DNA of 64,000 nt from Gemmata sp051859125 (GCF_051859125.1 NZ_JBHYGG010000079.1:11730-75729); one strand, 5' to 3'; counted from the first letter of the stretch, positions 7,845 to 17,067 are shown. Program-made: numbers and translations. Notes: generated from the letters alone by a model not told the origin.

Positions 7845-8897
7845 ATGAAAGAGATTCGCATCGGTGACACGGTCGAGCAGTGCGTCGAGCGGGCGGACTA
7901 CCCGCTCGACCGGGTGCGCCAGATCCTGAAGGACGAGACCGTCGCCGTCGTCGGGTACGGGGTCCAGGGCCGGGGCCAGTCGCTCAACATGCGCGACAAC
8001 GGGATCAAGGTCATCGTCGGCCAGCGCAAGGGCGGCAAGGCCTACGACCTGTGCCTCCAGGACGGCTGGAAGCCGGGCGAGACGCTGTTCGACCCGGAAG
8101 AGGCCGCCGAGAAGGGCACCGTGATCCAGTACCTGCTGTCCGACGCCGGGCAGAAGGAGATGTGGCCGAAGATCAAGGCGAAGCTCACCAAGGGCAAGGC
8201 GCTGTACTTCTCGCACGGCTTCTCGATCGTGTTCAACGACCAGACCCTGGTCGTGCCGCCGCCGGACGTCGACGTGATCCTTTGCGCCCCGAAGGGCTCG
8301 GGCACGACGGTCCGCCGGCTGTTCCTCGAGGGCCGCGGGATCAACAGCTCGTTCGCCGTCCACCAGGACGCGACCGGCCGCGCCCGGGAGCGGTGCCTGG
8401 CGCTGGGCATCGCGATCGGCTCGGGGTACCTGTTCGAGACGACGTTCAAGAAGGAAGTGGTGTCGGACCTGACCGGCGAGCGCGGCGTGCTCATGGGCGC
8501 GATCTACGGGCTGTGGCTGGCGCAGTACGAGGTGCTCCGCGAGAACGGCCACTCGCCGAGCGAGGCGTTCAACGAGACCGTCGAGGAGGCGACCCAGAGC
8601 CTGTACCCGCTCATCGCCGAGAAGGGGATGGACTGGATGTACGCGAACTGCTCGACGACCGCCCAGCGCGGCGCGCTCGACTGGTTCAAGGCGTTCCGCG
8701 ACGCGAGCAAGCCGACGTTCCAGAAGCTGTACCAGTCGGTCGCCAGCGGCGAGGAGGCCCGCCGGACGCTGGACGCCAACAGCCGCCCGGATTACCGGGT
8801 CCAGCTCGAAAAGGAACTGAAGGAAGTCGCCGAGAGCGAGATGTGGCTCGCCGGGGCGCAGGTCCGGGCGCTGCGGCCCGAGCGCACGGGGTCGTAA
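7845..8897 (+). CDS. ilvC: Ketol-acid reductoisomerase (Bacteroidota/fungal-like type)
   Basis: 350 residues. Catalyses the NADPH- and Mg-dependent conversion of acetolactate and acetohydroxybutyrate in valine, leucine and isoleucine synthesis. The Rossmann loop is GYGVQG (37-42). The segments LYFSHGFSIVF, ILCAPKGSG, LRENGHSPSEAFNETVEEAT and YANCSTTAQRGALDWF match, from memory, Bacteroidota and fungal (Ilv5) enzymes much better than the common bacterial IlvC. The metal-binding acidic residues of the C-terminal knotted domain are in that match. The gene is single here, with no ilvBN or leu genes nearby. It is divergent from a MarR gene and is followed by a strong terminator. Confidence 0.93.
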   Translation: MKEIRIGDTVEQCVERADYPLDRVRQILKDETVAVVGYGVQGRGQSLNMRDNGIKVIVGQRKGGKAYDLCLQDGWKPGETLFDPEEAAEKGTVIQYLLSDAGQKEMWPKIKAKLTKGKALYFSHGFSIVFNDQTLVVPPPDVDVILCAPKGSGTTVRRLFLEGRGINSSFAVHQDATGRARERCLALGIAIGSGYLFETTFKKEVVSDLTGERGVLMGAIYGLWLAQYEVLRENGHSPSEAFNETVEEATQSLYPLIAEKGMDWMYANCSTTAQRGALDWFKAFRDASKPTFQKLYQSVASGEEARRTLDANSRPDYRVQLEKELKEVAESEMWLAGAQVRALRPERTGS

Positions 8898-8934
8898 CCC
8901 GGAGACGGGAACCGCGGGCCGGGAGTTGGAAAAT

Positions 8935-8983
8935 GGCCGGGGGGCAGCGGGTGCAACCGCTGCCCCCCGGCCTCAGCTTTTTG
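8935..8983 (+). terminator. Rho-independent terminator after ilvC
   Basis: The arms at 8935-8950 and 8957-8972 are exact 16-bp reverse complements (GGCCGGGGGGCAGCGG) with a GTGCAA loop, followed by TCAGCTTTTTG. It sits 38 bases after the reductoisomerase stop codon. A second small palindrome (TCCGGATTC-CC-GAATCCGGA, 8992-9011) follows and may serve the convergent PEGA gene. Confidence 0.85.
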
Positions 8984-9019
8984 TTCCGGACTCCGGATTC
9001 CCGAATCCGGACGCCCGTC

Positions 9020-9595
9020 TCACGGCCCGACCTTCGGGACGATCCCGGGCGGCGGCTCGTCGGCCCGCGGCGGCGGCAGGATCGCGCCGCTGCCCGGCTG
9101 CGGGAACGGCGGCACGTTCGGGTCGGTCGGCTGGGCGGGGACCGGGGCGGGGCCGGGCTTCACCTTCGGGAGCGCCGGCCGCTCGGGCGAAGGCAGGTTC
9201 TGCCCGCGGAGCCGCAGCGCCTCGGCGCTGTTCAGCAGGTCGTCGGTCCGCGTCTTGGTCGCCTCGTGCATCTCGAAGTAGTACCGCCGCACGTCGTGGA
9301 TGTGGAACGGCCACACGACCTCGGCCAGCAGGTCGAACGGCGGGTACGCGTACCACGGGGCCCGGACGTGGACCCGCTTGGTGAGCGTCTCGTACCCCGG
9401 TTGCACGAGCGTGACGGTGTAGTTGCCGTAGTACTCGAACGACGAGTGCGAGGGCGCGGCCCCGACCGGCCGGTCGTCGACGTACACCTGCGCGTTGGGG
9501 ACGTTCGACTCGATGATGAACCGGCGGTCCACGCACCCCGCCGAGGCGAGGACGCCGAGAACCGCGACCGCCCGGAATGTGCGCCCCGTCGCCAT
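9020..9595 (-). CDS. PEGA-domain lipoprotein
   Basis: 191 residues. The N-terminus MATGRTFRAVAVLGVLASAG is followed by C21, a plausible lipoprotein signal with a slightly unusual box (SAGC). Residues about 25-75 form a PEGA domain: RRFIIESNVPNAQVYVDDRP, then GAAPSHSSFEYYGNYTVTLV and PGYETLTKRV. PEGA domains are small beta folds found on surface-associated proteins. The rest is a Pro-rich tail, probably unstructured, reaching from the membrane. GAGGGGG precedes the ATG. The function is not known beyond envelope location. Confidence 0.82.
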   Translation of the reverse strand: MATGRTFRAVAVLGVLASAGCVDRRFIIESNVPNAQVYVDDRPVGAAPSHSSFEYYGNYTVTLVQPGYETLTKRVHVRAPWYAYPPFDLLAEVVWPFHIHDVRRYYFEMHEATKTRTDDLLNSAEALRLRGQNLPSPERPALPKVKPGPAPVPAQPTDPNVPPFPQPGSGAILPPPRADEPPPGIVPKVGP

Positions 9596-9699
9596 GTGGC
9601 CCCCTCGGTCCCGCCGGATTGGTCCGTGCTGAACCGCGGAGATAGCCCGCGGGGGCGTCGCGGTCAATGCGACGTGCGCGCTGAAAGTGGCGGGGGCCG

Positions 9700-9800
9700 G
9701 GTAAAGTAGGTCACTCGCTCCGCGAGTGACACCAAACGCGATTGGAGCATCACCGGCTGGTTGTGTCGCACCGGGGTGCGACTCGCCTACTGTGCCCGCG
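9700..9800. repeat. Palindromic intergenic repeat, left of radical SAM gene
   Basis: The core is GTCACTCGC-TCC-GCGAGTGAC (9710-9730), a 9-bp stem. A second, partial copy of the same words in the other direction (GGTGCGACTCGCCTAC) lies around 9775-9790. A very similar hairpin lies on the other side of the neighbouring gene at 11750-11770. This looks like a REP-type dispersed repeat and could also end transcription. Confidence 0.6.
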
Positions 9801-9816
9801 GCCGGGAAGTGCGGGA

Positions 9817-11685
9817 TCACCCCGGCCAGGCGTACTCGAAGGTTTCGAGTTCCGCCGCGGCGCACTCGGGGAGGCCGCGCCACACGAGCGAGGCGGTCGC
9901 GCCGATCGCGTCCACCCAGTCGGTGTCCAGAGCGTCCCGGTGGCTGCCCGGGAGGATCAAAACGAGCCGCTTCGCGCCGTTCGTGCGGCCGGGCTGGAGC
10001 GCGTAATACTTGTCCAGGTACGTGGGCCGCTCCAGCGCGGCAGCCAGCAGCGATTCGAGCAGCGCCGGGGTGACCGACTCGCGGAGCGCCGCCGGGTCGC
10101 CAGTGGTCGCGTCGAGGACCACCTGGAGCGTCGTGTACGGGTTTTCGGCGAGCACCTGCTTGATGCACCGCGCCGCGAGGTCCGCGTGGCGTGCGAGGTG
10201 CGCGGCGGTCAGCCAGAGTGTGAACGCCTGCGCCCGGCGGGCCGGGTGCGGCGGCACGGCCGGCTTGATCGCGTCGAGATCGACCTTCCAGACGCGGGCG
10301 GGACCGTCGGCCGTGTCGAAGTCCAGCACCGGCGGCGTCTGGGCGTCGAACTCGACGTCGAACGACTCCTGCGCCTCACGCATCAATTCGAACAGGTCGG
10401 TCCGCTTGAGGGTCGGCGTTTCGAGGACGTAGTACGGCGGCCGCGGCTGGAAGCGGATGCCAAGTTCAGGAGCCTCTTGCCGGAACGCGGTGCCGGGGAG
10501 GATCGCGAGGTTGAACACCTGCACGTCACTGTACAGGTCGCCGTCGCGGAGGTAGTGAAAGGAGCGGCGCACCGATTCGCGGGTGTCGCCGGGCAGGCCG
10601 ACGATCAGGTCGACCTTCACGCGGATGCCCTCCTCGCGCATCGCCCGCACGCCCCGCTCGAACGCCTTGAGGTTGTTCTTGCGGTCCATCATCCGCATCG
10701 CGTCGGGGTCGATCGACTGCAACCCGACCTCGACCTCGCTGAAGTTCGCCTCGCGGAGCAGCCTCGCGGTCTGCGGCGTGACCCCCTCGCCCCGCAACTC
10801 GCCGAAGTAGCTGAACCCGTGGCCGGGGTTCTCCTCGGCGAGCAGCGTGAGGAACTCGGCGAAGTCGCGGCGCTGGTTCAGCGTCGGGTCGAGGAGGAAC
10901 ACTTCCTTGACGCCGCGCTCGCGGGCGAGCCGAAGCCCGGCCCGGATCTCGTCGTGCGCGATGTAGTACTGCTTGTCGTAGCTCTTGGGGTAGTAGCAGA
11001 ACTTGCACTTGAACACGCACCCGCGGGTCGTTTCGAGCAGCAGCATCTGCTCCTCGCCCGGGTCGAGGAGGCCGGCGAGGTACGGCGAGCCGAGCTGGTT
11101 CAGGTCTTGCAGCGGGGTGCGGGGCAGGGGGCGGCGGGCCGGGTCGTACCGCGGGCCGGTCGGGGCGGGCGTGTACAGCCCCGGGATGTGACTCGCGCCC
11201 GCCGACGCGGCGAGCGGCAGCGACCAGCGGTCGGCCTTCGGGGTGTCGCGGAGCATCTCCAACAGGGCGGCGAAGGTCTGCTCGCCCTCGCCGATCACCG
11301 CGTGGTCGTAGTGCGGCGTGTCGAGCACCCAGGCGTTGTCGGGGGTGATCTCGGGGCCGCCGAGGACGATCACGAGGTCCGGCCGCAGCCGCTTCAACTC
11401 GGCGGCGACCCACAACGTGCGCTCGATGTTCCACACGTAGCAGGTGAACCCGAGCATCCACGGGTCGCGGGCGAGCAGGGCCGCGACGAGCGCGTGGTCG
11501 CCGAGCGCGTTCGCTTCGCGTCCGGGGAACACCTGGATGTCGTAGTCGCGGCCGAGCCCCTGCTTCTCGGCCCACAGCTTGAGGTACGCGCCGGCGAGCG
11601 GCACGTTCCCCCGCACGGCGGCCGGGCCGAGGGGCGGGATCGGGAGCTGAACGAGGACGGCCGTGCGGCGCTGCGTGGGATCCAT
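9817..11685 (-). CDS. B12-binding-domain radical SAM protein
   Basis: 622 residues. The N-terminal half is a cobalamin-binding-type domain (LGFTCYVWNIERTLWVAAEL, VIVLGGPEITP). The radical SAM core starts at C223-x3-C227-x2-C230 in TTRGCVFKCKFCYYPKSYDK, which holds a [4Fe-4S] cluster for S-adenosylmethionine cleavage. EVGLQSIDPDAMRMMDRKNN and VKVDLIVGLPGDTRES are later barrel strands of the family. The C-terminal 200 residues are unassigned. Members methylate unreactive carbons or rearrange lipids and peptides; the substrate here is unknown because the gene is isolated. I chose the ATG at MDPTQRRT: TACAAT ends 6 bases before it, which would give a leaderless mRNA. An ATG six codons earlier, with AGG nearby, is the alternative. 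Confidence 0.85.
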   Translation of the reverse strand: MDPTQRRTAVLVQLPIPPLGPAAVRGNVPLAGAYLKLWAEKQGLGRDYDIQVFPGREANALGDHALVAALLARDPWMLGFTCYVWNIERTLWVAAELKRLRPDLVIVLGGPEITPDNAWVLDTPHYDHAVIGEGEQTFAALLEMLRDTPKADRWSLPLAASAGASHIPGLYTPAPTGPRYDPARRPLPRTPLQDLNQLGSPYLAGLLDPGEEQMLLLETTRGCVFKCKFCYYPKSYDKQYYIAHDEIRAGLRLARERGVKEVFLLDPTLNQRRDFAEFLTLLAEENPGHGFSYFGELRGEGVTPQTARLLREANFSEVEVGLQSIDPDAMRMMDRKNNLKAFERGVRAMREEGIRVKVDLIVGLPGDTRESVRRSFHYLRDGDLYSDVQVFNLAILPGTAFRQEAPELGIRFQPRPPYYVLETPTLKRTDLFELMREAQESFDVEFDAQTPPVLDFDTADGPARVWKVDLDAIKPAVPPHPARRAQAFTLWLTAAHLARHADLAARCIKQVLAENPYTTLQVVLDATTGDPAALRESVTPALLESLLAAALERPTYLDKYYALQPGRTNGAKRLVLILPGSHRDALDTDWVDAIGATASLVWRGLPECAAAELETFEYAWPG

Positions 11686-11691
11686 GGTTCG

Positions 11692-11697
11692 ATTGTA
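11692..11697 (-). promoter_or_regulatory. Candidate -10 box for radical SAM gene
   Basis: TACAAT on the minus strand ends 6 bases before the chosen ATG. If it is used, transcription would begin at or next to the start codon, as also proposed for the MarR gene. No convincing -35 box was found, so this is weak. Confidence 0.3.
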
Positions 11698-11740
11698 GCT
11701 CATCCAACCTGCGGCGGCGCGCACGATCCGCATACAGCGC

Positions 11741-11845
11741 TCAAGGTAGGCGACTCGCTCCGCGAGTCGCACCCCGGCGCTCCGGGGGAGACGGTTCGAT
11801 TCGGAGCGCGGCGGGTGTCAAGCGCGGAGCGAGTGACCCACCGTG
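11741..11845. repeat. Palindromic intergenic repeat, right of radical SAM gene
   Basis: The core GCGACTCGC-TCC-GCGAGTCGC (11750-11770) matches the hairpin at 9710-9730 in arm length, loop and left flank (AAGGTAGG against AAAGTAGG). Related words (GCGGAGCGAGTGACCCACC) recur near 11825-11843. Together with the left copy it brackets one gene. Confidence 0.6.
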
Positions 11846-11941
11846 GATCGCAGAGGACCCGCGTTGCCGAAACGACCCGCGCGCTTAGAGTGACCGGACG
11901 CCCGAGCCGCCCCGCCCGCACCCCCCGGAACCGACGCACCC

Positions 11942-12610
11942 ATGCCACTCGTCGCAACAGCCGTGTCGAAGGACTACCCGACGCGGTCCGGCCCGCTGTC
12001 GGTGCTGCGGGGCGTGAACCTGGAGTTGAGCCGCGGCGAGGCGCTCGCGGTGATGGGGCCGTCCGGCTCGGGGAAGAGCACGTTCCTGCACATGCTCGGC
12101 ACACTGGATAGACCGACGGCCGGGTCCATCACCCTCGAAGGGACCGACCCGTTCGCGCTCCGCGAGCGCGACCTGGCCGCGTTCCGCAACCGCCGCATCG
12201 GGTTCGTGTTCCAGGACCACCACCTGCTCCCGCAGTGCTCGGTGCTGGAGAACGTGCTGGTGCCGACGCTCGTGAGCCGCGACACGAAGCCGGCCGAAAC
12301 GGAAGCCTACGCCCGCACGCTCCTCGAACGGGTCGGGCTCGGCGGCCGCCTCGACCATCGGCCGGCGGAACTCTCGGGCGGCGAGCGGCAGCGGGTCGCG
12401 GTGGCGCGGGCGCTCGTGCTGAAGCCGGTGCTGTTGCTGGCCGACGAGCCGACCGGGAACCTGGACCGCACGAACGCCGCCGCGGTCGGCGAGTTGCTCC
12501 TCGAACTGCACCGGCAGGAGAACACGATCCTCGTTGTGGTGACGCACAGCCTCGAACTCGCGAAGCTGTTCCCGCGGGTCGCCGAGGTGAACGACGGCGC
12601 GCTGGTGTGA
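11942..12610 (+). CDS. ABC transporter ATP-binding protein (LolD/YbbA/MacB type)
   Basis: 222 residues. Walker A is GPSGSGKST (39-47). The LolD/MacB subgroup feature FVFQDHHLLPQCSVLENVLVP follows, then signature LSGGERQRVAVARAL and Walker B LLLADEPTGNLD. These ATPases power mechanotransmission permeases that extract lipoproteins, export peptides or act in envelope stress, rather than ordinary uptake. The permease gene begins 47 bases downstream, so the two make one transporter. The start matches the family length with almost no leader. Confidence 0.93.
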   Translation: MPLVATAVSKDYPTRSGPLSVLRGVNLELSRGEALAVMGPSGSGKSTFLHMLGTLDRPTAGSITLEGTDPFALRERDLAAFRNRRIGFVFQDHHLLPQCSVLENVLVPTLVSRDTKPAETEAYARTLLERVGLGGRLDHRPAELSGGERQRVAVARALVLKPVLLLADEPTGNLDRTNAAAVGELLLELHRQENTILVVVTHSLELAKLFPRVAEVNDGALV

Positions 12611-12657
12611 CCCGCCGCGTCGCCCGAACCTCACCCCACCGGACCCGTGCAAGACCC

Positions 12658-15600
12658 ATGCTCACCTACCCGCGCCTCGTGGCCCGCAACCTCGCCTTCC
12701 ACTGGCGGGGCAACCTCGCCGTGCTGCTCGGGGTGGCGGTCGGCTCGGCCGTGCTCACGGGCGCGCTGCTCGTGGGCGACTCGCTCCGCGGCAGCCTGCG
12801 GGCGCGCGTCGAGCGGCAACTCGAAGGGATCGACGCGGCCGCCCAGTTCCCGCGGCTCGTCCGGGCCGACCTCGCCGACGGGCTCCCCGGGACCGTCGCA
12901 CCGGTGCTCATGCTGCCCGGGTCGGTGCAGGGGAGCGGGCCGGCGTACCTCGGCCGGGTCACGGTCCTGGGCGTCGACCCGCGGTTCCAGCCCGGCGTCG
13001 CGGACGTCGATTGGGCGAGCACCGCGAAGCAGGTGGTGCTGTCGCACCGCGTCGCCGAGAAGCTGAACGCGAGGCCCGGCGACCGCGTGCGGATCGGCGT
13101 CGAGCGGCTCACCGAGATCCCGCGGTCGTCGTCGCTCGCGAAGCGCACCTCGGCCGACGTGACGGCGAGCGAGGAGTTCACCGTCGCCGGGGTGCTCCAG
13201 CCCGAGAGCGCGACGAACGACTTCAACCTGACGCCGAACCCGGCCGCGCCGCTGAACGTGTTCGTGCCGATCCGCACGCTCGGCCGGCTCGTCGCGGGCG
13301 GCTCCGACGCGCGAGCGAACGCGCTGCTCGCGAAGGGCGCGACCGCCGACGCACTGAACGCCGCACTCCAGCCGAAGCTCACGGCCGAGGACTTCGGGCT
13401 GAAGGTCCGGGCCATCGAGCGGCGCGAGCCGCCGGCCGCGCGCCGCTACCTGAGCGTCGAGTTCGACCAGCTCGTGATGCTCCCCGCGACCGTGGCCGGG
13501 CTCGAGGCGGCCGCGAAGGACCTCGGCGTGCGGGCCGAGCCCACGGTCGTCTACATCGCCGACACGCTCGCGAGCGGCGACCACGAGATCCCGTACCCGG
13601 TGATCGCCGGGCTCGACGCCGCGGCGAAGCTGCCGCTCGGGCCGTTCCTCCCGCCCGGCGTCGCGTCCCTTGCCGACGACGAAGTGGTGCTGCTGGAGTG
13701 GACCGGGTCGCAGCTCAACAAGCTCCCCGCGGGCGAGAAGCTGCGGCTGACGTACTACGACCCCGAGGTCGAGGGCGAGGGGAAGCTGAAGGAGGCGACG
13801 CTGACCCTCCGCGGCTACGTCCCGCTCGCGGGGCCGGCCCGCGACCCGAACCTGACGCCCGAAATCAAAGGCGTCACCGACCGGCAGACCGACCTGCGCA
13901 CGCTCGACTACCCGCCGGTGCTGCCGAACGCCCGCGTCAAGGAGCGGGTGCCCGACAAGCCGCCGCACCCCCGCGGCACGTTCTTCAACTCGCTGAACAA
14001 GGCCACGCCGATGGCCTACGTGAACCTCGCCACCGGGAAGAAGCTGTTCGGCAGCCGGTACGGGGCGGTCACGTCCGTGCGGGTCGCACCGCCCGCCGGG
14101 AGCCCGGAGACCGACGAGGCGCAGGACAAGGAGCGCGAGCGGCTCCTCGCGGCGCTGCCGAAGCACCTCGACGCGACCGCCGCCGGGCTGACCTTCACCG
14201 CCATTCGCGACCGGCTCCTCGCGGCGAGCAAGGGCGGCACCGACTTCGGCGGGCTGTTCCTCGGGTTCAGTTGCTTCCTCATTGCCGCGGCTTTGATGCT
14301 CGTCGGCCTGCTATTCCGGCTCGCGCTCGACCGCCGGGCGAAGGAGGTCGGGCTGCTGCTCGCGACCGGGTACAGCACGGGGCAGGTCCGCCGCTTGCTG
14401 CTCGGGGAAGGGCTCGCGCTCGCGGTCGCCGGTGCCCTCCTCGGGCTCGCGCTCGGCGTCGCCTACAACCGGCTGCTCCTGTCGGTGCTTCTCGACTTCT
14501 GGCCGGACCGCGAGGTCGCGAACGTGCTGCGGCCGCACGCGACGCCGCTGAGCTTCGCGCTCGGCTTCGGGCTGACGCTCGTGATGGCGCTCGGTGCGCT
14601 GTGGTTCAGCCTGCGGGGGCTCGTCCGGGTGCCGCCGCCGGCGCTGCTCCGCGGCGAGACGCAGGTGCCGGAGACCGCAACGGCGCGCCCGTCGCGGTGG
14701 GCGAAGTTGCTCGTGTTCGTGGCGACGCCGCTTGGCCTCGTCCTCGTGGTCGCGGGGAAGTTCGTCTCGAACCCGGACGCGCAGGCGGGGTCGTTCTTCT
14801 CTGGGGGCGGGCTGCTCCTCACCGCGGGGCTCGCGGCGCTGTGGTGGTGGATGCGAAGCACGCGGCACGCGACGGTGAGCGGTCGCGGCGCGTCGGCCCT
14901 GGCGCGGCTCGGGTCGCGGAACGCCGCCCGCAACCCGTGGCGGAGCCTGCTCACGGCGGCGCTGCTGGCGTCGGCCGCGTTCCTGCTCGTGGCCGTCGAG
15001 AGCTTCCGCCGCCAGCCCGGCGCGGAGTTCCTCGACAAGAACGGTGGCAGCGGCGGGTTCAACCTGATCGCCGAGGCCGACGTCCCGCTCTACCAGTCGT
15101 TCGCGAGCGGCCCCGGCCGCGCCGACCTCGACAAGCAGATCCGCAGCCTGCACGCGCCGCCCGACGCCGACCCGGACAACCCGCCCGTTACGCCGGCATC
15201 GACCGCCGCGACCGCCGACCTCAATGCGAACCTGGAGGAGGTGTTCGCGCTGCGGCTCCGCGACGGCGACGACGCGAGTTGCATGAACCTCGCCCAGGCG
15301 ACGCGGCCGCGGGCGCTCGGCGTGCCCGACGCACTCCTCGACCGCGGCGGGTTCAAGTTCTACGCGACCGAGGCGGGCACGCCCGAAGAGAAGGCGAACC
15401 CGTGGCTGCTGCTGAAGAAGCCGCTCGCGGGCGGCGCGATCCCGGTGTTCTGCGAGCAGAACACGGCGCAGTGGATGCTGAAGACCGCGGTCGGCGGCGA
15501 CGTCAAGATGCCGGGCGACGACGGGGCCGAACGCACGTTCCGCATCGTCGGCACGTTCGCCGACAGCCCGTTCCAGAGCGAACTCGTGATGTCCGACGAA

Positions 15601-16149
15601 TCGTTTGCGAGCGCCTTCCCGCGGACCGGCGGCTACCGCGTGTTCCTCGTCCGCACCCCGGCCGGGAAGGAGGACGCGGTCGGTCAACTGCTGTCGCGGG
15701 CGTTCCGCGGGAACGGGCTGCTCGCCACGCCGACCCGCGAAAAGGTCGCGGCGTACCAGGCGGTGATCGGCGCGTACCTCTCGACGTTCCAGCTCCTCGG
15801 CGGCCTCGGGTTGCTGCTCGGCGTACTGGGCCTCGCGATCGTGGTGCTCCGCGGCGTGTGGGAGCGGGTCGGCGAACTCGCGCTGCTGCGGGCCGTCGGC
15901 TACCGCACCCGGCACCTCCAGTTCCTCGTCGTCGCGGAGAACGCGCTGCTGCTCGTGGCCGGCCTCGGCATCGGCGTGGTCGCGGCGCTGGTCTCGGTGG
16001 CCCCGCACGTCCTCGGTGGGGCCGACGTGCCGTGGGGCCGGCTCGCCGCGATCCTCGGCCTCGTCCTCGCGGTCGGGTTGGGTGTGGCGTTCGCCGCGAC
16101 AGCGGGTATCCTGCGGGTTCCCGTCATCCCCGCTCTTCGCCGCGAGTAG
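12658..16149 (+). CDS. Large FtsX/MacB-type ABC permease (YbbP-like)
   Basis: 1163 residues, about twice the length of LolC/LolE and longer than YbbP. The N-terminus RNLAFHWRGNLAVLLGVAVG is the first helix, followed by about 480 residues of periplasmic MacB-like domain. A group of helices comes near 530-650 (first FtsX core, LFLGFSCFLIAAALMLVGLL). More helices and a second periplasmic domain follow, then a second FtsX core near 1035-1155 with WERVGELALLRAVGYR, the typical coupling motif. The first core has the matching RAKEVGLLLATGYS. It is thus a tandem permease that could work as a monomer with the ATPase gene just upstream. The substrate is unknown. The oxidoreductase gene starts 5 bases after the stop codon. 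Confidence 0.9.
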   Translation: MLTYPRLVARNLAFHWRGNLAVLLGVAVGSAVLTGALLVGDSLRGSLRARVERQLEGIDAAAQFPRLVRADLADGLPGTVAPVLMLPGSVQGSGPAYLGRVTVLGVDPRFQPGVADVDWASTAKQVVLSHRVAEKLNARPGDRVRIGVERLTEIPRSSSLAKRTSADVTASEEFTVAGVLQPESATNDFNLTPNPAAPLNVFVPIRTLGRLVAGGSDARANALLAKGATADALNAALQPKLTAEDFGLKVRAIERREPPAARRYLSVEFDQLVMLPATVAGLEAAAKDLGVRAEPTVVYIADTLASGDHEIPYPVIAGLDAAAKLPLGPFLPPGVASLADDEVVLLEWTGSQLNKLPAGEKLRLTYYDPEVEGEGKLKEATLTLRGYVPLAGPARDPNLTPEIKGVTDRQTDLRTLDYPPVLPNARVKERVPDKPPHPRGTFFNSLNKATPMAYVNLATGKKLFGSRYGAVTSVRVAPPAGSPETDEAQDKERERLLAALPKHLDATAAGLTFTAIRDRLLAASKGGTDFGGLFLGFSCFLIAAALMLVGLLFRLALDRRAKEVGLLLATGYSTGQVRRLLLGEGLALAVAGALLGLALGVAYNRLLLSVLLDFWPDREVANVLRPHATPLSFALGFGLTLVMALGALWFSLRGLVRVPPPALLRGETQVPETATARPSRWAKLLVFVATPLGLVLVVAGKFVSNPDAQAGSFFSGGGLLLTAGLAALWWWMRSTRHATVSGRGASALARLGSRNAARNPWRSLLTAALLASAAFLLVAVESFRRQPGAEFLDKNGGSGGFNLIAEADVPLYQSFASGPGRADLDKQIRSLHAPPDADPDNPPVTPASTAATADLNANLEEVFALRLRDGDDASCMNLAQATRPRALGVPDALLDRGGFKFYATEAGTPEEKANPWLLLKKPLAGGAIPVFCEQNTAQWMLKTAVGGDVKMPGDDGAERTFRIVGTFADSPFQSELVMSDESFASAFPRTGGYRVFLVRTPAGKEDAVGQLLSRAFRGNGLLATPTREKVAAYQAVIGAYLSTFQLLGGLGLLLGVLGLAIVVLRGVWERVGELALLRAVGYRTRHLQFLVVAENALLLVAGLGIGVVAALVSVAPHVLGGADVPWGRLAAILGLVLAVGLGVAFAATAGILRVPVIPALRRE

Positions 16150-16154
16150 CCACA

Positions 16155-17060
16155 ATGATCAAGCTCGGCGTCCTCGACTTCGACACGTCGCACTGCGTCG
16201 AGTTCACCAAGCGGCTCAACCGGATCGACGGCACCCCGAAGGAGCAACTCGTCGAGGGGGCCGCGGTCGTGGTCGGGTGCCCCGGCGAGTCGAAGCTCTC
16301 GGCCGAGCGGATCGAGGGGTTCACCGCGGCGATGAAGAAGTTCGGCGTGCCGCTCGTCGAGAAGCCCGCCGACATGCTCGGCAAAGTCGACGGGATGCTG
16401 ATCGAGGCGGTGGACGGCACCGTTCACCTCGAACGCGCCCGGCCGTTCCTCGAAGCCGGTATCCCGTGCTTCATCGACAAGCCGTTCACCTGCTCCGTGG
16501 CCGACGCGAAGGCGCTGCTGGCGCTGTCCGAGAAGCACAAGGCCCCGGTGTTCTCGTCGTCCTCGCTGCGGTACGCGCCCGAGGTGGTCGAGTTCGTCGC
16601 CGACCCGAAGCCCGGGAAACTCGTCGGGTGCGCCGTCCACGGCCCGGCCCCGCTGTCGCCGGTCCCCGAGCGGAACGCCGGGCTGTACCACTACGGCATC
16701 CACGCCGTCGAGATCCTCTACACGCTGATGGGGCCGGGGTGCAAGCGGGTCAGCACCGTGAGCGAGAAGGGCGTGGACGCGGTCACGGGGCACTGGAAGG
16801 ACGGCCGCGTCGCGACCCTCCGCGGCATTCGCGAGGGGCAGAGCGGCTACGGCTTCACCGCGTTCTCGGAGAAGGGCGTGCGGCCCGTCGCGGTCGGCAC
16901 GGCGTTCATCTACCGCGAGTTGCTGAAGCAGGTGGTCGCGTTCTTCAAGACGGGCAAGCCGCCGGTGGACCCCGCGACGACGCTCGAAATCATGGCGTTC
17001 ATCGAGGCCGCGAACACGAGCGGCGCGAACCACGGGGCCGGCGAGACGGTGAAGGTGTGA
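16155..17060 (+). CDS. Gfo/Idh/MocA-family oxidoreductase
   Basis: 301 residues. The Rossmann fold N-terminus MIKLGVLDFDTSHCVEFTKR is unusual in lacking a textbook GxGxxG. The family's catalytic lysine motif is present as CFIDKPFTCSVADAKAL (DKP instead of the usual EKP). HYGIHAVEILYTLMGPGCK supplies the His of the substrate site. Family members oxidise or epimerise sugars and cyclitols with NAD(P). Planctomycetes carry many, and substrate cannot be assigned. It follows the ABC permease by 5 bases and is probably read through from it, though a shared role is not evident. GTG and ATG alternatives downstream are less likely. Confidence 0.85.
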   Translation: MIKLGVLDFDTSHCVEFTKRLNRIDGTPKEQLVEGAAVVVGCPGESKLSAERIEGFTAAMKKFGVPLVEKPADMLGKVDGMLIEAVDGTVHLERARPFLEAGIPCFIDKPFTCSVADAKALLALSEKHKAPVFSSSSLRYAPEVVEFVADPKPGKLVGCAVHGPAPLSPVPERNAGLYHYGIHAVEILYTLMGPGCKRVSTVSEKGVDAVTGHWKDGRVATLRGIREGQSGYGFTAFSEKGVRPVAVGTAFIYRELLKQVVAFFKTGKPPVDPATTLEIMAFIEAANTSGANHGAGETVKV

Positions 17061-17067
17061 CGGCGAG

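Noticed and set aside
11785..11815. GGTTCGATTC, like the T-loop of a tRNA
   Set aside because: No acceptor stem, D-arm or anticodon arm can be folded around it; the surrounding bases belong to the palindromic repeat.
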